Assembly: GCF_003217155.1 (NCBI RefSeq)
Contig: NZ_QJSU01000006.1
Location: forward strand, 186,001 to 250,000
Length of the DNA stretch: 64,000 nt
Source of the DNA: Psychrobacter fozii
GTDB lineage: Bacteria; Pseudomonadota; Gammaproteobacteria; Pseudomonadales; Moraxellaceae
Direction: 5' to 3'
Positions 9,750 through 18,994 of the stretch are shown in pieces. Numbering within the stretch: the first letter of the stretch is position 1; every line of letters starts with the position of its first letter. The translations under genes and the position numbers were made by a program. A model generated the notes under the pieces. The model made no database searches and was not told the origin of the DNA. It saw only the letters and a program-made list of their open reading frames with translations.

Positions 9750-12317
9750 TTACACCAATAAAAACGGTGCAGTACGGCTGTCTTTTGACTGAGCAACGTC
9801 ATATGGCGTACCTTGAGCAACAATCATTCCGCCCGCATCTCCAGCCTCTGGCCCGATATCTATAATCCAGTCGCTGTTGCTCGCCACTTGCATATCGTGT
9901 TCAACCATGATGACGGTATTGCCCGCATCGACGAGACCATTTAACTGTGTCATGAGCATAGACACATCAGCAGGATGTAGACCTGTGGTTGGCTCATCCA
10001 ATATGTATAGCGTGTCGCCTCGTTGCACACGCTGCAGCTCAGTGGCAAGCTTAATCCGTTGCGCTTCGCCGCCTGATAATTCGGTGGCAGGCTGACCCAA
10101 ACGTAAGTAGCCAAGTCCAACCTGTAGTAATGCTTCTAATGCACGCAAAATAGGCGCTTCATCAACGAAAAATTCGTATGCCGCTTCAACTGTTAAGTTT
10201 AATACTTCAGCGATGTTTTTGTCTCGATAAGTGATTGCCAGCGTATCCTCGTCATAGCGTTGACCATGACAAACCTGACAAGGCGCATAGACACTTGGCA
10301 AAAACAACAGCTCAACACTGACAAACCCTAAACCTTCGCAATTTGGGCAACGACCTTTGGTCGTATTAAATGAGAACCGGCCAGCATCATAGCCATGAGA
10401 TTTTGCTTGCTTAGTCGCCGCAAAAATCTTACGCACATCGTCAAACAAACCCGTATAGGTTGCCAAATTGGAGCGCGGTGTACGCCCAATTGCTTTTTGA
10501 TTGATATTAATAAGCCGACGGACGTGCTCCATGCCAGCGACGATTTCACCACCAGTTACTGACTCAAGCTCCTGCTCAAGTAAGTCCGCCTCACCGACAG
10601 GCGCTTCTGTGACTGTCTTTTGACCCAATGCTTCATTGATAAGCTCTACCAACGCTTGGCTGACGAGGCTTGATTTGCCTGAGCCCGAGACCCCTGTGAC
10701 GCTGGTCATCACCCCAAGCGGAAAATCAACGTCTAATCCTGTGATGTTATTTCGCTCAATGTTGGCAAGCTTGAGCCAATCTGTTGGCTGCCTTGTGCTA
10801 GATTTTGACTGTGCGTTAGACGTAGCATTGGCAAAGAGATATTGGCCAGTATGCGACTGTTCAACCTCACGAAGACCATCTACAGGACCACTATAGACAA
10901 TCTCGCCACCATGCGTGCCCGCCTTTGGCCCGACATCGACTACCCAATCAGCATGTCTAATAACACTAACGTCATGCTCAACGACAAACACCGAGTTACC
11001 AGCCGCGATTAGCTCATCCAACGCCCCTAGCAATGCTTGAGTATCAGCGGGATGCAAACCAGCTGATGGCTCATCAAGGACATATACCACGCCAAACAAC
11101 TGCGAGCGAATTTGAGTGGCTAATCTTAACCGCTGTAACTCACCAGGAGAGAGTGTCGGTGTGGTACGCTCAAGCGAGAGATAGCCCAACCCTAACCTTG
11201 TCAGCGCTTCAACACGAGAGAGAATATCACTGGCGATACGCTGGGCGACGATGGCTTTTTCGCGGTTTGGTGTGTTATCGGCCACCTTGGTACGAGCGGT
11301 TACTTCTAATTTTTCCGCCATTTCTGTTAACGTTAGTTGTGATAGCTCACCTATATCCAATCCTGAAAACTTAACCGATAGCGATTCTTTCTTTAGTTTT
11401 TTACCATGACATTCTGGGCACTCAGATATCTGCATAAACTGTGAGACGCGCTTTTTGGTACGTGGGCTTTGAGTAGTGGCAAAAGAGTGCAAAATAAAAT
11501 TTTTGGCACTGGTAAAAGTACCCATATAGTTTGGCTTTTCGCCCTTTTCAATCGCATCGCGCGTTTGCTCAATGTTGTATTCAGGATAGACAGGCACTGT
11601 CGGCGTATCATCCGTAAACAAAATCCAGTCGCGTGTTTTTTTCGGCAGTGTGTGCCATGGTTTATCAATATCATAGCCCAATGTGGTCAATATACGACTG
11701 AGGTTTTGACCTTGCCACGCTGGTGGCCATGCTGCAATCGCACGCTCACGGATGGTCTTGGTGTTATCTGGCACCAGCAGCTCTTCAGTGACCTCAAATA
11801 CGCAGCCAATACCTGAACAAGTTGGGCAAGCACCATCAGGCGTATTGGGAGAGAATGCATCAGCGTATAGTATCTCCTGATCTGCCGGATATTCTCCTGC
11901 TCGTGAGTACAGCATGCGTAGACCATTGGATATCGTCGTCACGCTACCCACAGACGAGCGCACTGAAGGTGTACCTCTTTTTTGCTGTAAGGCGACTGCT
12001 GGCGGCAACCCTTCTATAGAATCAACATCTGGCTCTTCAACCTGATCGATCAGCCGTCTCGCATAAGGCGATACCGAATCGAGATAGCGGCGTTGTGACT
12101 CGGCAAACAACGTACCAAATGCTAATGACGACTTGCCTGAGCCTGATATGCCGGTGAAAACTACTAGTGCATTGCGAGGTAAATCAACATCAACGTTCTT
12201 CAAGTTGTGTACACGCGCGCCTCTAACCTGAATATTGTCTTGATCAGGATTATAAAGGGCGTTCTTTACTGCGGTTTTTTTATTTGTTTTTTCTTCTAGT
12301 TTTTTTGGGTTCGCCAT
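9750..12317 (-). CDS. UvrA-family ATPase, short paralog (UvrA2-like)
   Basis: 855 residues with the tandem ABC architecture of excinuclease subunit UvrA. The first Walker A is GISGSGKSS (about residue 56) and the second is GVSGSGKSS (about residue 540). ABC signatures LSPGELQRLRLA and LSGGEAQRIKLA and both Walker B segments (VLDEPSAGLHP, ILDEPTTGLHP) are present. Zinc-binding cysteine pairs are CPTC, CPEC and CPNC ... CQVC. True UvrA is about 940 residues, and the shortfall falls in the N-terminal half after RSSVGSVT, where the UvrB-binding region usually lies. This suggests a class II UvrA acting outside, or modifying, canonical repair; related paralogs are linked to DNA-damage or intercalator tolerance. 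It is convergent with the retron operon and has no obvious functional link to it. There is no good Shine-Dalgarno upstream of the chosen ATG, but the frame has no better start. Confidence 0.88.
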   Translation of the reverse strand: MANPKKLEEKTNKKTAVKNALYNPDQDNIQVRGARVHNLKNVDVDLPRNALVVFTGISGSGKSSLAFGTLFAESQRRYLDSVSPYARRLIDQVEEPDVDSIEGLPPAVALQQKRGTPSVRSSVGSVTTISNGLRMLYSRAGEYPADQEILYADAFSPNTPDGACPTCSGIGCVFEVTEELLVPDNTKTIRERAIAAWPPAWQGQNLSRILTTLGYDIDKPWHTLPKKTRDWILFTDDTPTVPVYPEYNIEQTRDAIEKGEKPNYMGTFTSAKNFILHSFATTQSPRTKKRVSQFMQISECPECHGKKLKKESLSVKFSGLDIGELSQLTLTEMAEKLEVTARTKVADNTPNREKAIVAQRIASDILSRVEALTRLGLGYLSLERTTPTLSPGELQRLRLATQIRSQLFGVVYVLDEPSAGLHPADTQALLGALDELIAAGNSVFVVEHDVSVIRHADWVVDVGPKAGTHGGEIVYSGPVDGLREVEQSHTGQYLFANATSNAQSKSSTRQPTDWLKLANIERNNITGLDVDFPLGVMTSVTGVSGSGKSSLVSQALVELINEALGQKTVTEAPVGEADLLEQELESVTGGEIVAGMEHVRRLININQKAIGRTPRSNLATYTGLFDDVRKIFAATKQAKSHGYDAGRFSFNTTKGRCPNCEGLGFVSVELLFLPSVYAPCQVCHGQRYDEDTLAITYRDKNIAEVLNLTVEAAYEFFVDEAPILRALEALLQVGLGYLRLGQPATELSGGEAQRIKLATELQRVQRGDTLYILDEPTTGLHPADVSMLMTQLNGLVDAGNTVIMVEHDMQVASNSDWIIDIGPEAGDAGGMIVAQGTPYDVAQSKDSRTAPFLLV

Positions 12318-12501
12318 AGCGTTATTGTTCCTATCGAATCGTTGTTTATTCCTAACGTGCTTAGTTTTATTTATTTAATTAGTTGTCTTTATTCAATTAG
12401 CAGAAAGGTTAACACGTACTCATGCGTGGCCATGGCTAGGCTTACGTATCAATAGCATAGATAGACAAAACGATAACTCAAGTCACCCAATCATTAATAA
12501 T

Positions 12502-12530
12502 AAAAAACCCGCATCGACGCGGGTTTTGTT
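12502..12530 (-). terminator. Rho-independent terminator of the DUF819 gene
   Basis: The stem AAAACCCGC/GCGGGTTTT with a 5-6 nt loop is followed by a T run on the minus strand. It lies just after the DUF819 stop and before the UvrA-like gene; A and T tracts on both sides make it potentially bidirectional. Confidence 0.85.
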
Positions 12531-12575
12531 TAGCAAAAATACTATTAAGTTGCTAAGAGGCTGACAACTTAGGTA

Positions 12576-13883
12576 TTAAGACACCACCAAACGCATCAAT
12601 TGGGTGCTGATATAACCGCCAAACGTCCCTACCGCATAACCTAAAATACCCAAAAATACCCCGACAGGAGCCAGTGATGGGTGAAACGCTGTTGCGACAA
12701 TTGGGGCGGAAGATGCCCCGCCAGTATTGGCATTAGAGCCAACTGCCAAAAAGAAAAATGGCGCACGAATGAGTCTGGCGACAGCAAAAATAATCACGAC
12801 ATGGATGCTCATCCATAAGAAGCCAATTAGTAGTAACCGCCATTGCGAGACGATACCAGCCAGATTGATTTGCATACCGATCGCGGCGATTAATACAAAG
12901 ATAAATACCGTGCCGATTTTTGATGCACCCACATGGTCAAGCCGACGAATCTTAGTAAACGAAAAGATGACGCCTATTAAGGTGATAATCACCACCATCC
13001 AAAAGAATGAGCTGGCAAAGCTATACTGGACTGCCCATTTGTATGGTGCAAAAAATCCTGCAATTTGACCACCTATAAAGTGCGCCACCCCTACCATGGC
13101 AAAGCACAAACCAAACATCACCATCAAATCGTTTAAGGTTGCTGGTCGCTCATTATCACGCTCATAATTTTCAACAGCTTTAACCACTTTATCAATACTG
13201 CTAGTATCCGCCCGCAAAAACCGATCTATTTTCTCGCTGTGTTTAGCCATGACTAAGATAGCCAATAACCATAATGAAGCATTGGTGGTATCGACCAAAA
13301 TCATCATGCCAAATAAATCATCACTCACCCCAAACAGCTCTTTCATCGCGGCTTGATTGGCCGCCCCACCGATCCAACTACCCGCCACCGCTGAAAATCC
13401 GCGCCATAGCGTGTCATCAGTGAACATACTAGGCGATATCCATTTAGCAACACCTAAACTAATAGGGCCACTAATGATAATAGCGATACTAGCCGCGAAA
13501 AACATCGCAATCGCTTTCCAACCTAAGCCCAATATTTTAGGAACATCCATCGACAAGGTCATCAGTAGTAAACTTGCTGGTAGCAGATAAGTGGCAGTAA
13601 ATCCGTAAATCTGTGAGCCAATACCATCAGCGAAGACGCCTAAGCTATTCAGCGTCGCAGGTATAAAGCAACACAGCACAATACCTGGCAAGACTGCATA
13701 AAACCGTCGCCAAAACCTACCGGGTAGACTTTGTGTATAAAACACCGAGCCGATAATGGCCATAATGATGCCAAAGGCCAATGGCAAACTATCAATGGCT
13801 AAATTAGAAATGTCGGGCATCCAATGGCTCCAGTGCGCACGATAAAAGCTTGTCAGTATAGAGAAGGCAAAAAAAACGTGCAA
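12576..13883 (-). CDS. DUF819 family multi-pass membrane protein
   Basis: 435 residues, almost entirely hydrophobic, with about ten or more membrane spans separated by short loops. It is recognised as a DUF819 (YjcL-like) integral membrane protein from segments such as AGSWIGGAANQAAMKELFG and the C-terminal NANTGGASSAPIVATAF. The family resembles a transporter fold, with glycine-rich re-entrant-like segments repeated in the two halves, but its substrate is unknown. A hydrophilic loop of about 40 residues (KIDRFLRADTSSIDKVVKA and following) sits mid-protein. The gene stands alone, bounded by terminators at 12502-12530 and 13988-14016. The N-terminal 25 residues before MPDISNLAID could be an over-long start; MPDIS, about 22 codons in, is a plausible alternative. 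Confidence 0.8.
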   Translation of the reverse strand: MHVFFAFSILTSFYRAHWSHWMPDISNLAIDSLPLAFGIIMAIIGSVFYTQSLPGRFWRRFYAVLPGIVLCCFIPATLNSLGVFADGIGSQIYGFTATYLLPASLLLMTLSMDVPKILGLGWKAIAMFFAASIAIIISGPISLGVAKWISPSMFTDDTLWRGFSAVAGSWIGGAANQAAMKELFGVSDDLFGMMILVDTTNASLWLLAILVMAKHSEKIDRFLRADTSSIDKVVKAVENYERDNERPATLNDLMVMFGLCFAMVGVAHFIGGQIAGFFAPYKWAVQYSFASSFFWMVVIITLIGVIFSFTKIRRLDHVGASKIGTVFIFVLIAAIGMQINLAGIVSQWRLLLIGFLWMSIHVVIIFAVARLIRAPFFFLAVGSNANTGGASSAPIVATAFHPSLAPVGVFLGILGYAVGTFGGYISTQLMRLVVS

Positions 13884-13987
13884 GCCACTATCGAATACAA
13901 AGCTAATTTTTACTCTGTTAGCTAAGTTAATCCTATTAATTATGCTCGAAGAGTATTAAGGCGGACAAAAACAAAGTTAGCAGACAC

Positions 13988-14016
13988 AAAAAAGCCAGAT
14001 AACAAGTATCTGGCTC
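13988..14016 (-). terminator. Rho-independent terminator of the DEAD-box helicase gene
   Basis: The stem AGCCAGATA/TATCTGGCT with a 5-nt loop is followed on the minus strand by TTTTTTGTG. It is about 70 bp beyond the helicase stop. Confidence 0.85.
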
Positions 14017-14088
14017 TTCAATGCTAGGTTATACGGTTAAATTAAGTGATTTTATTCAAATCGTTATTAACCGTTAACGATAGCGTTA

Positions 14089-15747
14089 TTACGAGTTGTT
14101 ACCACGGTTGCCGCCGTTTGGACGACCTTGGCCACGGCTGTCAGAACGACCAGCTGGACGACCTTGGCTGCCGCTTGGACGACCGCGACCCGTTGCAGCA
14201 CGCTCACCACGTGGAACGCCAGTGCTATCACCGCGGCTAGGGCCACCTGTGCGCTTGCCTTGATAAGGCTTGCCACCTGAACGCTCATTTGGTTTGCCTG
14301 ACGTGTCACGTGGCTTACCTTGATAACCGCTGTCATTGCTAGCGCGTTGGCCAGTTGATGAGCTGTCGCTTGAACGACCACGAGCATTAGCAGGATTACC
14401 TTGATAGCCACCGCTTGAACGACCACGGCCTTGACCATTACCACCACCGTTAGAGCGACCACGACCACGGCCACGACCATTACCTTTGTTTTCGCTAGGT
14501 ACGTAAGTTTTCTTAGGCTCCATGCCTTCGATGATACATACTTCCATTTTGCGATCTAAATAACGGTTGATGGCGTTAAGCTGTGGACGATCATCCATGC
14601 TACATAGGCTGATAGCGATACCAGTACGACCAGCACGACCACAACGACCGATACGATGGACGTAATCTTCAGTTTGGCGTGGAAGATCATAGTTGATAAC
14701 GTGCGAGATTGCTGGGATGTCTAGACCACGAGCAGCAACGTCAGTCGCTACTAGGATTTTAACTTTACCATTACGCAAGTCTTGAACGATACGGTTACGC
14801 TTGCTTTGTGGCAAGTCACCATGTAGGAAGCTTGCTTTATGACCAGCTTCTTGTAACTGTTTTGCTAGTTTTTCAGTGCTACGTTTGGTAGCAGCAAAGA
14901 TAATGATCTGTTCCATATCTTGCTGGCAAACGATTTTGTCAAGTAAACGGTTTTTGTGATCAAAATCATCACAGTAGTACACTTTTTCTTCGATGTGTGC
15001 AGATTCTACTTTGATTGATACACGCTCAGGGTTCTTAGTGAAGCTGGCAGCGATTTTACCTACTGGGCCATCCCAAGTTGCAGAACACATGATAGTTTGA
15101 CGATCAGTAGGAGCAGCGCGCAAGATGTCACTAATGTCATCAGCAAAACCCATGTCTAGCATGCGGTCAGCTTCATCAAGTACCAATACTTCTAGGCTTG
15201 ATAGATCAACACGACCAGCATTGATATGGTCAAGTAGACGACCAGGAGTCGCAACGATTACTTGAACGCCTTTTTTCAAAGCAGTGATCTGACCATTGTA
15301 CGGTGCGCCGCCAACTAGTGGTACACAGAACAGACCGCGCATATCTTTAGAGTATGTACGAACGCTGTCATGTACTTGCTGAGCAAGTTCACGCGTTGGC
15401 GTTAGGATAAGTGCTTTGGTTAATTTGTCAAAGCTAGTAGCGCGGCTCAAACGGTCAAGTACAGGGATAACGAATGCGGCAGTTTTACCACTACCAGTTT
15501 GCGCTGACAATAAAAGATCACGACCTTCTAGAGCAAAAGGAATAGCTTGTGCTTGGATAGGCGTTGGGTTGGTGTAACCACTGCGATCAAGTGCAGTTAG
15601 AATAGGCTTAGCGATGCCAAGATCCGTAAAAGTAACTTGGTTTTCGTCAACAGCGTCAGTAGTAGCCGCTTGAGTCTCAGTGTTTGGGGTGTCAGTGCTT
15701 TCGATGATACCGTTTTCAGCGGCGATTGCAGATAAGATGTCAGTCAT
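14089..15747 (-). CDS. DEAD-box RNA helicase with long RG-rich tail (RhlE/CsdA-like)
   Basis: 552 residues. The helicase core carries a Q motif around residues 40-65, Walker A AQTGSGKT (82-89), PTREL (117-121), DEAD (191-194), SAT (222-224) and motif VI HRIGRCGRAGR (364-374). From about residue 421 to the end the protein is a low-complexity Arg/Gly/Ser/Asn-rich tail (GRGRGRGR, SGGKPYQGK and similar), typical of RNA-binding tails on cold-shock or RhlE-type helicases. It unwinds structured RNA, presumably in ribosome assembly or mRNA decay at low temperature. AAGGA precedes the ATG by 7 nt. The upstream spacer is about 580 bp, compatible with a long regulated leader as in csdA. The exact subfamily (RhlE, SrmB or CsdA) is uncertain because the CsdA dsRNA-binding domain is not evident. 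Confidence 0.93.
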   Translation of the reverse strand: MTDILSAIAAENGIIESTDTPNTETQAATTDAVDENQVTFTDLGIAKPILTALDRSGYTNPTPIQAQAIPFALEGRDLLLSAQTGSGKTAAFVIPVLDRLSRATSFDKLTKALILTPTRELAQQVHDSVRTYSKDMRGLFCVPLVGGAPYNGQITALKKGVQVIVATPGRLLDHINAGRVDLSSLEVLVLDEADRMLDMGFADDISDILRAAPTDRQTIMCSATWDGPVGKIAASFTKNPERVSIKVESAHIEEKVYYCDDFDHKNRLLDKIVCQQDMEQIIIFAATKRSTEKLAKQLQEAGHKASFLHGDLPQSKRNRIVQDLRNGKVKILVATDVAARGLDIPAISHVINYDLPRQTEDYVHRIGRCGRAGRTGIAISLCSMDDRPQLNAINRYLDRKMEVCIIEGMEPKKTYVPSENKGNGRGRGRGRSNGGGNGQGRGRSSGGYQGNPANARGRSSDSSSTGQRASNDSGYQGKPRDTSGKPNERSGGKPYQGKRTGGPSRGDSTGVPRGERAATGRGRPSGSQGRPAGRSDSRGQGRPNGGNRGNNS

Positions 15748-16327
15748 AGTAATCCTTGGTAAGTATAAGCTGCTGTAAATTCAGCAAACTTGATGCATAC
15801 CACTGATAACCGTTCACCACGCTGCCTTTATTAAAGAATTACCGGACCACTGTAGGAGTGTCGATAATCAGAAACCCAGCCAATAGAGCTGTTGTTTCTA
15901 CAATAAATGCGTTCGTGCTGTCTGACGTATTTTGGTGGTAGTGCCGAGTGTCTTATCCTTGCTTGATATACGCGCATTATCGATGCTTTGTCTAAAGCAG
16001 ATAAAGGCAAACAGCAACCAATCTAATCCATACTTATGGAACAGTAGATAAGATATGAGTCAAAAATAACGGATATTTTAAAAGGTTATTTAAGTACACA
16101 AAATCATCGGCAACAATTACTTATGGTCATCCTAGACCCAAAATCGCAGGCGATGTTATCAATCTCATAATTCACGAAAGCTATAAGCTAACGTGGCGAC
16201 GTAGTATATCATAATAAAAGTACAACTGTACCTATTTTTTCACATAATTATTAAATAAGACTTAGCCAATAACAGCTCTATGTTTAAATATCGATATGAT
16301 TCAGCAGGTTATCGTTTATATTCAATA
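15748..16327 (-). other. Long spacer, probable 5' leader/promoter of the DEAD-box helicase
   Basis: 580 bp without a convincing ORF separate the helicase start from the stop of the DUF1176 gene, also on the minus strand. A possible extended -10 on the minus strand is TATACT (plus 16203-16208), which would give a leader of about 450 nt. No strong -35 was found. Long leaders are typical of cold-shock helicase mRNAs; this is an inference. Confidence 0.4.
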
Positions 16328-17410
16328 CTATTTACTTGTTTTAACTTCTGTCACGTAGGTCGGCAGCTGCCATGCACCACCTGCTTCAATCATGCGGCAC
16401 AGCCCAGTACTGCTCTCATGGCTTTTTTCAAACGATTTTCCTGTCCATATCCAATCAGTCTTAGTTAAGCAGTCGCCGATACCACGACCTTTTTGTACTG
16501 AAGTGACTATACCTTTATCGTAGTCAGTCGCGTTGGTCGTTACCAGTGTTGGATTGTAAGGTTTGGTGTCATTGATGACCCAGGCACCCGCCCCTGTATT
16601 GTAAGCACTCGTCCAACAGTCATGCTGTGCTATTAATTTCGAGCTGTTCAAGCGACTAACTCGCCATGGTGACTTATCTGACAAATTTGGGCAGTCACCA
16701 TCGACATCTTTTATAGTGCCTTTCATCAGTGCGGCCAATTGCGACGACTTCATGACAAACTTTTTCTTATCATTCACGGCGGCATTTGGTTTAGGCGCGA
16801 CAAAACGTAATGTGGGTGCCGCTTTAGGTGCTAACACACCACTATTAGGTTTAACCGCACTAGCATGATCAATAAAAGCGCTCGATGTCCCTACTCGCCC
16901 CTGTGCTTCGTCCGCTTTGAGCATAACGGCACTCGCGCCTTTATCAGATAGCTGCCAACGTGAGTTGCGCAGTACCAGTTCGATATTGCTTGATTTGGTC
17001 AGTGCCTCTAACAGTGCGGTCACTTGTGTTTTAGTCAATTCGGCACTGCCTGCTGTGGCCGAAAACGGCTGAGTTTCACCGTAGTCTTTGTCATTAATAA
17101 ACAATGATATACGGTGACGGTTACCCAGTTTCATCAAGGCTTTAGATGAGCTTTCTTTGGCACCGCCAATTTTTACTTTGCCATCCACGCTCGCATTCGC
17201 ACCTGCACGGCGTGTGAGTAATACAGATATAGGGAATTCGCTATTGTTTTCTGCTTGATAGCCTGCCAGCCGGCACGTACGGGTGTTATCACAGGCAACT
17301 TGCCAATCTTGGCTGGTCAGCTCAACGCCTGAATGTGCCATACTTGCTGTGCTAAATAAAGTGGTGCTGATAGCAGAAAATAAAGATAATCGTATTTTAT
17401 TTTTTATCAT
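16328..17410 (-). CDS. DUF1176 exported protein
   Basis: 360 residues from the chosen start. The N-terminus is a signal peptide: a basic start (MIKNKIR), a hydrophobic stretch (LSLFSAISTTLFS) and an Ala-x-Ala-like site (ASMA before HSG), so the protein is periplasmic. The frame remains open a further 65 codons to an ATG at 17605, but that extension is hydrophilic and would bury the signal peptide, so I prefer 17410 even though no strong Shine-Dalgarno precedes it. The mature protein has paired cysteines (CDNTRTC near the N-terminus; CPNLSDK, HDCWTSAY and GDCLTK later). It resembles DUF1176 proteins of unknown function. No operon partners are evident. Confidence 0.75.
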   Translation of the reverse strand: MIKNKIRLSLFSAISTTLFSTASMAHSGVELTSQDWQVACDNTRTCRLAGYQAENNSEFPISVLLTRRAGANASVDGKVKIGGAKESSSKALMKLGNRHRISLFINDKDYGETQPFSATAGSAELTKTQVTALLEALTKSSNIELVLRNSRWQLSDKGASAVMLKADEAQGRVGTSSAFIDHASAVKPNSGVLAPKAAPTLRFVAPKPNAAVNDKKKFVMKSSQLAALMKGTIKDVDGDCPNLSDKSPWRVSRLNSSKLIAQHDCWTSAYNTGAGAWVINDTKPYNPTLVTTNATDYDKGIVTSVQKGRGIGDCLTKTDWIWTGKSFEKSHESSTGLCRMIEAGGAWQLPTYVTEVKTSK

Positions 17411-17951
17411 TAATAAGGGTGTCTTTTTTGTTTTTTTAGAATTAAGTCTTAGACGAGTGGTATCGTTCGGTTGTAAGTATGGAGAGACGTCTATATGTCG
17501 ATGGTCCTGCGTGGCCTTGACCTGAGAATAGCAAACAGCAAAGCGATCAGTGCTTGTCTGTAGTGATATACCCATCAGCTTACGGTTGTCGTCATTCATA
17601 GTCATTACTCATCAATAGAAGCAGTACAAGTACCTACCCATCAAGGCAGTGTCTGCTATCTTAACGTATCAATGTTTCTGTCTGTTATACTAATGTACTA
17701 TTATGTAAACGGGCAAGTATATGATTATTTTAATATAACCATATATAAATACAGAATAACTGCGAGTTGAATGGTTAGAAATATCTATAAAATAAGGCTG
17801 ATAAGCAATCCGCTTATCAGCCTTTTGGTTATTAATATATGTATTGCTCAGCTATGCTCTAAGAACGCTAAAACGTTACAAGGCAGCCGACTTTAGATTG
17901 TACATATAGGAAGGCTAACACCGTAGCAGTTTAGTCGTTCTCTAATTATAG
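17411..17951. other. Spacer between the DUF1176 and YghU genes
   Basis: About 540 bp. It contains a possible N-terminal extension of the DUF1176 frame up to 17605, an AT-rich promoter-like stretch around 17690-17760 and a terminator hairpin at 17796-17826. Bases about 17880-17951 faintly resemble the dispersed repeat at 28525-28632 (AAGGC and ACACCGTA words) but are too diverged to call. Confidence 0.4.
17796..17826. terminator. Terminator hairpin downstream of yghU
   Basis: The perfect 11-bp stem GGCTGATAAGC/GCTTATCAGCC has a 5-nt loop. A T-rich tail follows on the plus strand (TTTTGG) and a weaker one on the minus strand (TTATTTT). It would end the minus-strand yghU transcript. Confidence 0.75.
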
Positions 17952-18773
17952 CTAACCCATTGATTGCAGTGGCAACTCTACAGCACGCTTAATCGCTGGT
18001 CGCTCAGCAATAGCCTCTGCCCAACGTTTTACGTGAGTATAATCATCTACTTGTAAAAACTCTGCTGCGTCATAAAGCTTACCAAGCACTAGCTGACCAT
18101 ACCATGACCAAATGAGCATATCCGCGATATTGTAATCCGTTTCATCGTTACCACACATGTACTTGTTGTCTTTTAGATGGATATTAAGTACATCAAGCTG
18201 ACGTTTGGCTTCCATCGTATAGCGGTTGATTGGGTATTCTAATGGTTCGGGTGCATAAGCATAGAAATGTCCAAAGCCGCCGCCGAGAAACGGCGCACTA
18301 CCCATCTGCCACATCACCCAAGACAGACAGTCGGCACGCGCTTTGCTAGCCGATAAAGGGATAAATTTGCCAAACTTTTCTGCTAAGTACATTAAGATGG
18401 CGCCAGACTCAAAGATCGCAATAGGCTCACCGTCGTTTCTGTTAGAATGATCGACCAAAGCTGGGATTTTTGAGTTGGGGTTTATTGTCACAAAGCCAGA
18501 GCCAAATTGCTCGCCCTCAGAGATGTCAACTTTATACGCATCGTACTCAGCACCTTTGACACCAATTTCGGCCAGCTCTTCTAGTAGCATGTTTACCTTG
18601 ACGCCATTCGGTGTATTGAGCGAATACAACTGTAGTGGCGCATTGCCTACTGGTAGCTCTTTATTAAAACGTGCGCCAGCTGTCGGGCTATTGATGTTAG
18701 CGAACTTACCACCACTTTCTTTATCTTGCGTCCAAATTTTTGGTGGTACATATTTATTATTATCCTGACTCAT
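17952..18773 (-). CDS. yghU: YghU-type glutathione S-transferase (disulfide-bond oxidoreductase)
   Basis: 273 residues, the usual YghU length. The N-terminal extension (YVPPKIWTQDKESGGKFANIN) and the thioredoxin-fold motif SLNTPNGVKVNMLLEEL are characteristic of the YghU/YfcG Nu-class. NPNSKIPALVDH and ESGAILMYLAEKFGKF complete the glutathione-binding half, and the C-terminal helical domain starts near residue 130. The Nu-class has little classical transferase activity and instead reduces disulfides with two glutathione molecules in the cytoplasm. GAGGATAA precedes the ATG. A strong 13-bp inverted repeat lies in the 5' leader (18799-18841). Divergent from the MFS gene. Confidence 0.9.
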   Translation of the reverse strand: MSQDNNKYVPPKIWTQDKESGGKFANINSPTAGARFNKELPVGNAPLQLYSLNTPNGVKVNMLLEELAEIGVKGAEYDAYKVDISEGEQFGSGFVTINPNSKIPALVDHSNRNDGEPIAIFESGAILMYLAEKFGKFIPLSASKARADCLSWVMWQMGSAPFLGGGFGHFYAYAPEPLEYPINRYTMEAKRQLDVLNIHLKDNKYMCGNDETDYNIADMLIWSWYGQLVLGKLYDAAEFLQVDDYTHVKRWAEAIAERPAIKRAVELPLQSMG

Positions 18774-18798
18774 AATTTATCCTCAGTTTATTTTTATA

Positions 18799-18841
18799 AA
18801 TGTAGGGAGTGCTTACTATAACGAGAACCACTCCCTACATT
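18799..18841. repeat. 13-bp perfect inverted repeat in the yghU/MFS intergenic region
   Basis: The arms AATGTAGGGAGTG (18799-18811) and CACTCCCTACATT (18829-18841) are separated by 17 nt. The element lies 25-70 bp upstream of the yghU start and about 150 bp upstream of the MFS start. It could be an mRNA hairpin in the yghU leader, a regulator site or a small repeat. No T run follows on the minus strand. Confidence 0.8.
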
Positions 18842-18994
18842 AAAGTCCTCTCTTGTAATCAATGTAATTGCGGTTAGGTTTTTTATTTTGCCACTTTGAT
18901 AGCGGACCGTTACCTTGAGTCACTTTTATTATAACGCTCTAGTCGTTAATATACTTTTTGCTTGTTTTATAATCAGATATCCAATGAGATTTAC

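Noticed and set aside
14067-14480. 137-residue minus-strand frame rich in Val/Ala
   Set aside because: It is the out-of-frame reading of the repetitive RG tail of the DEAD-box helicase; no domain or ribosome site.
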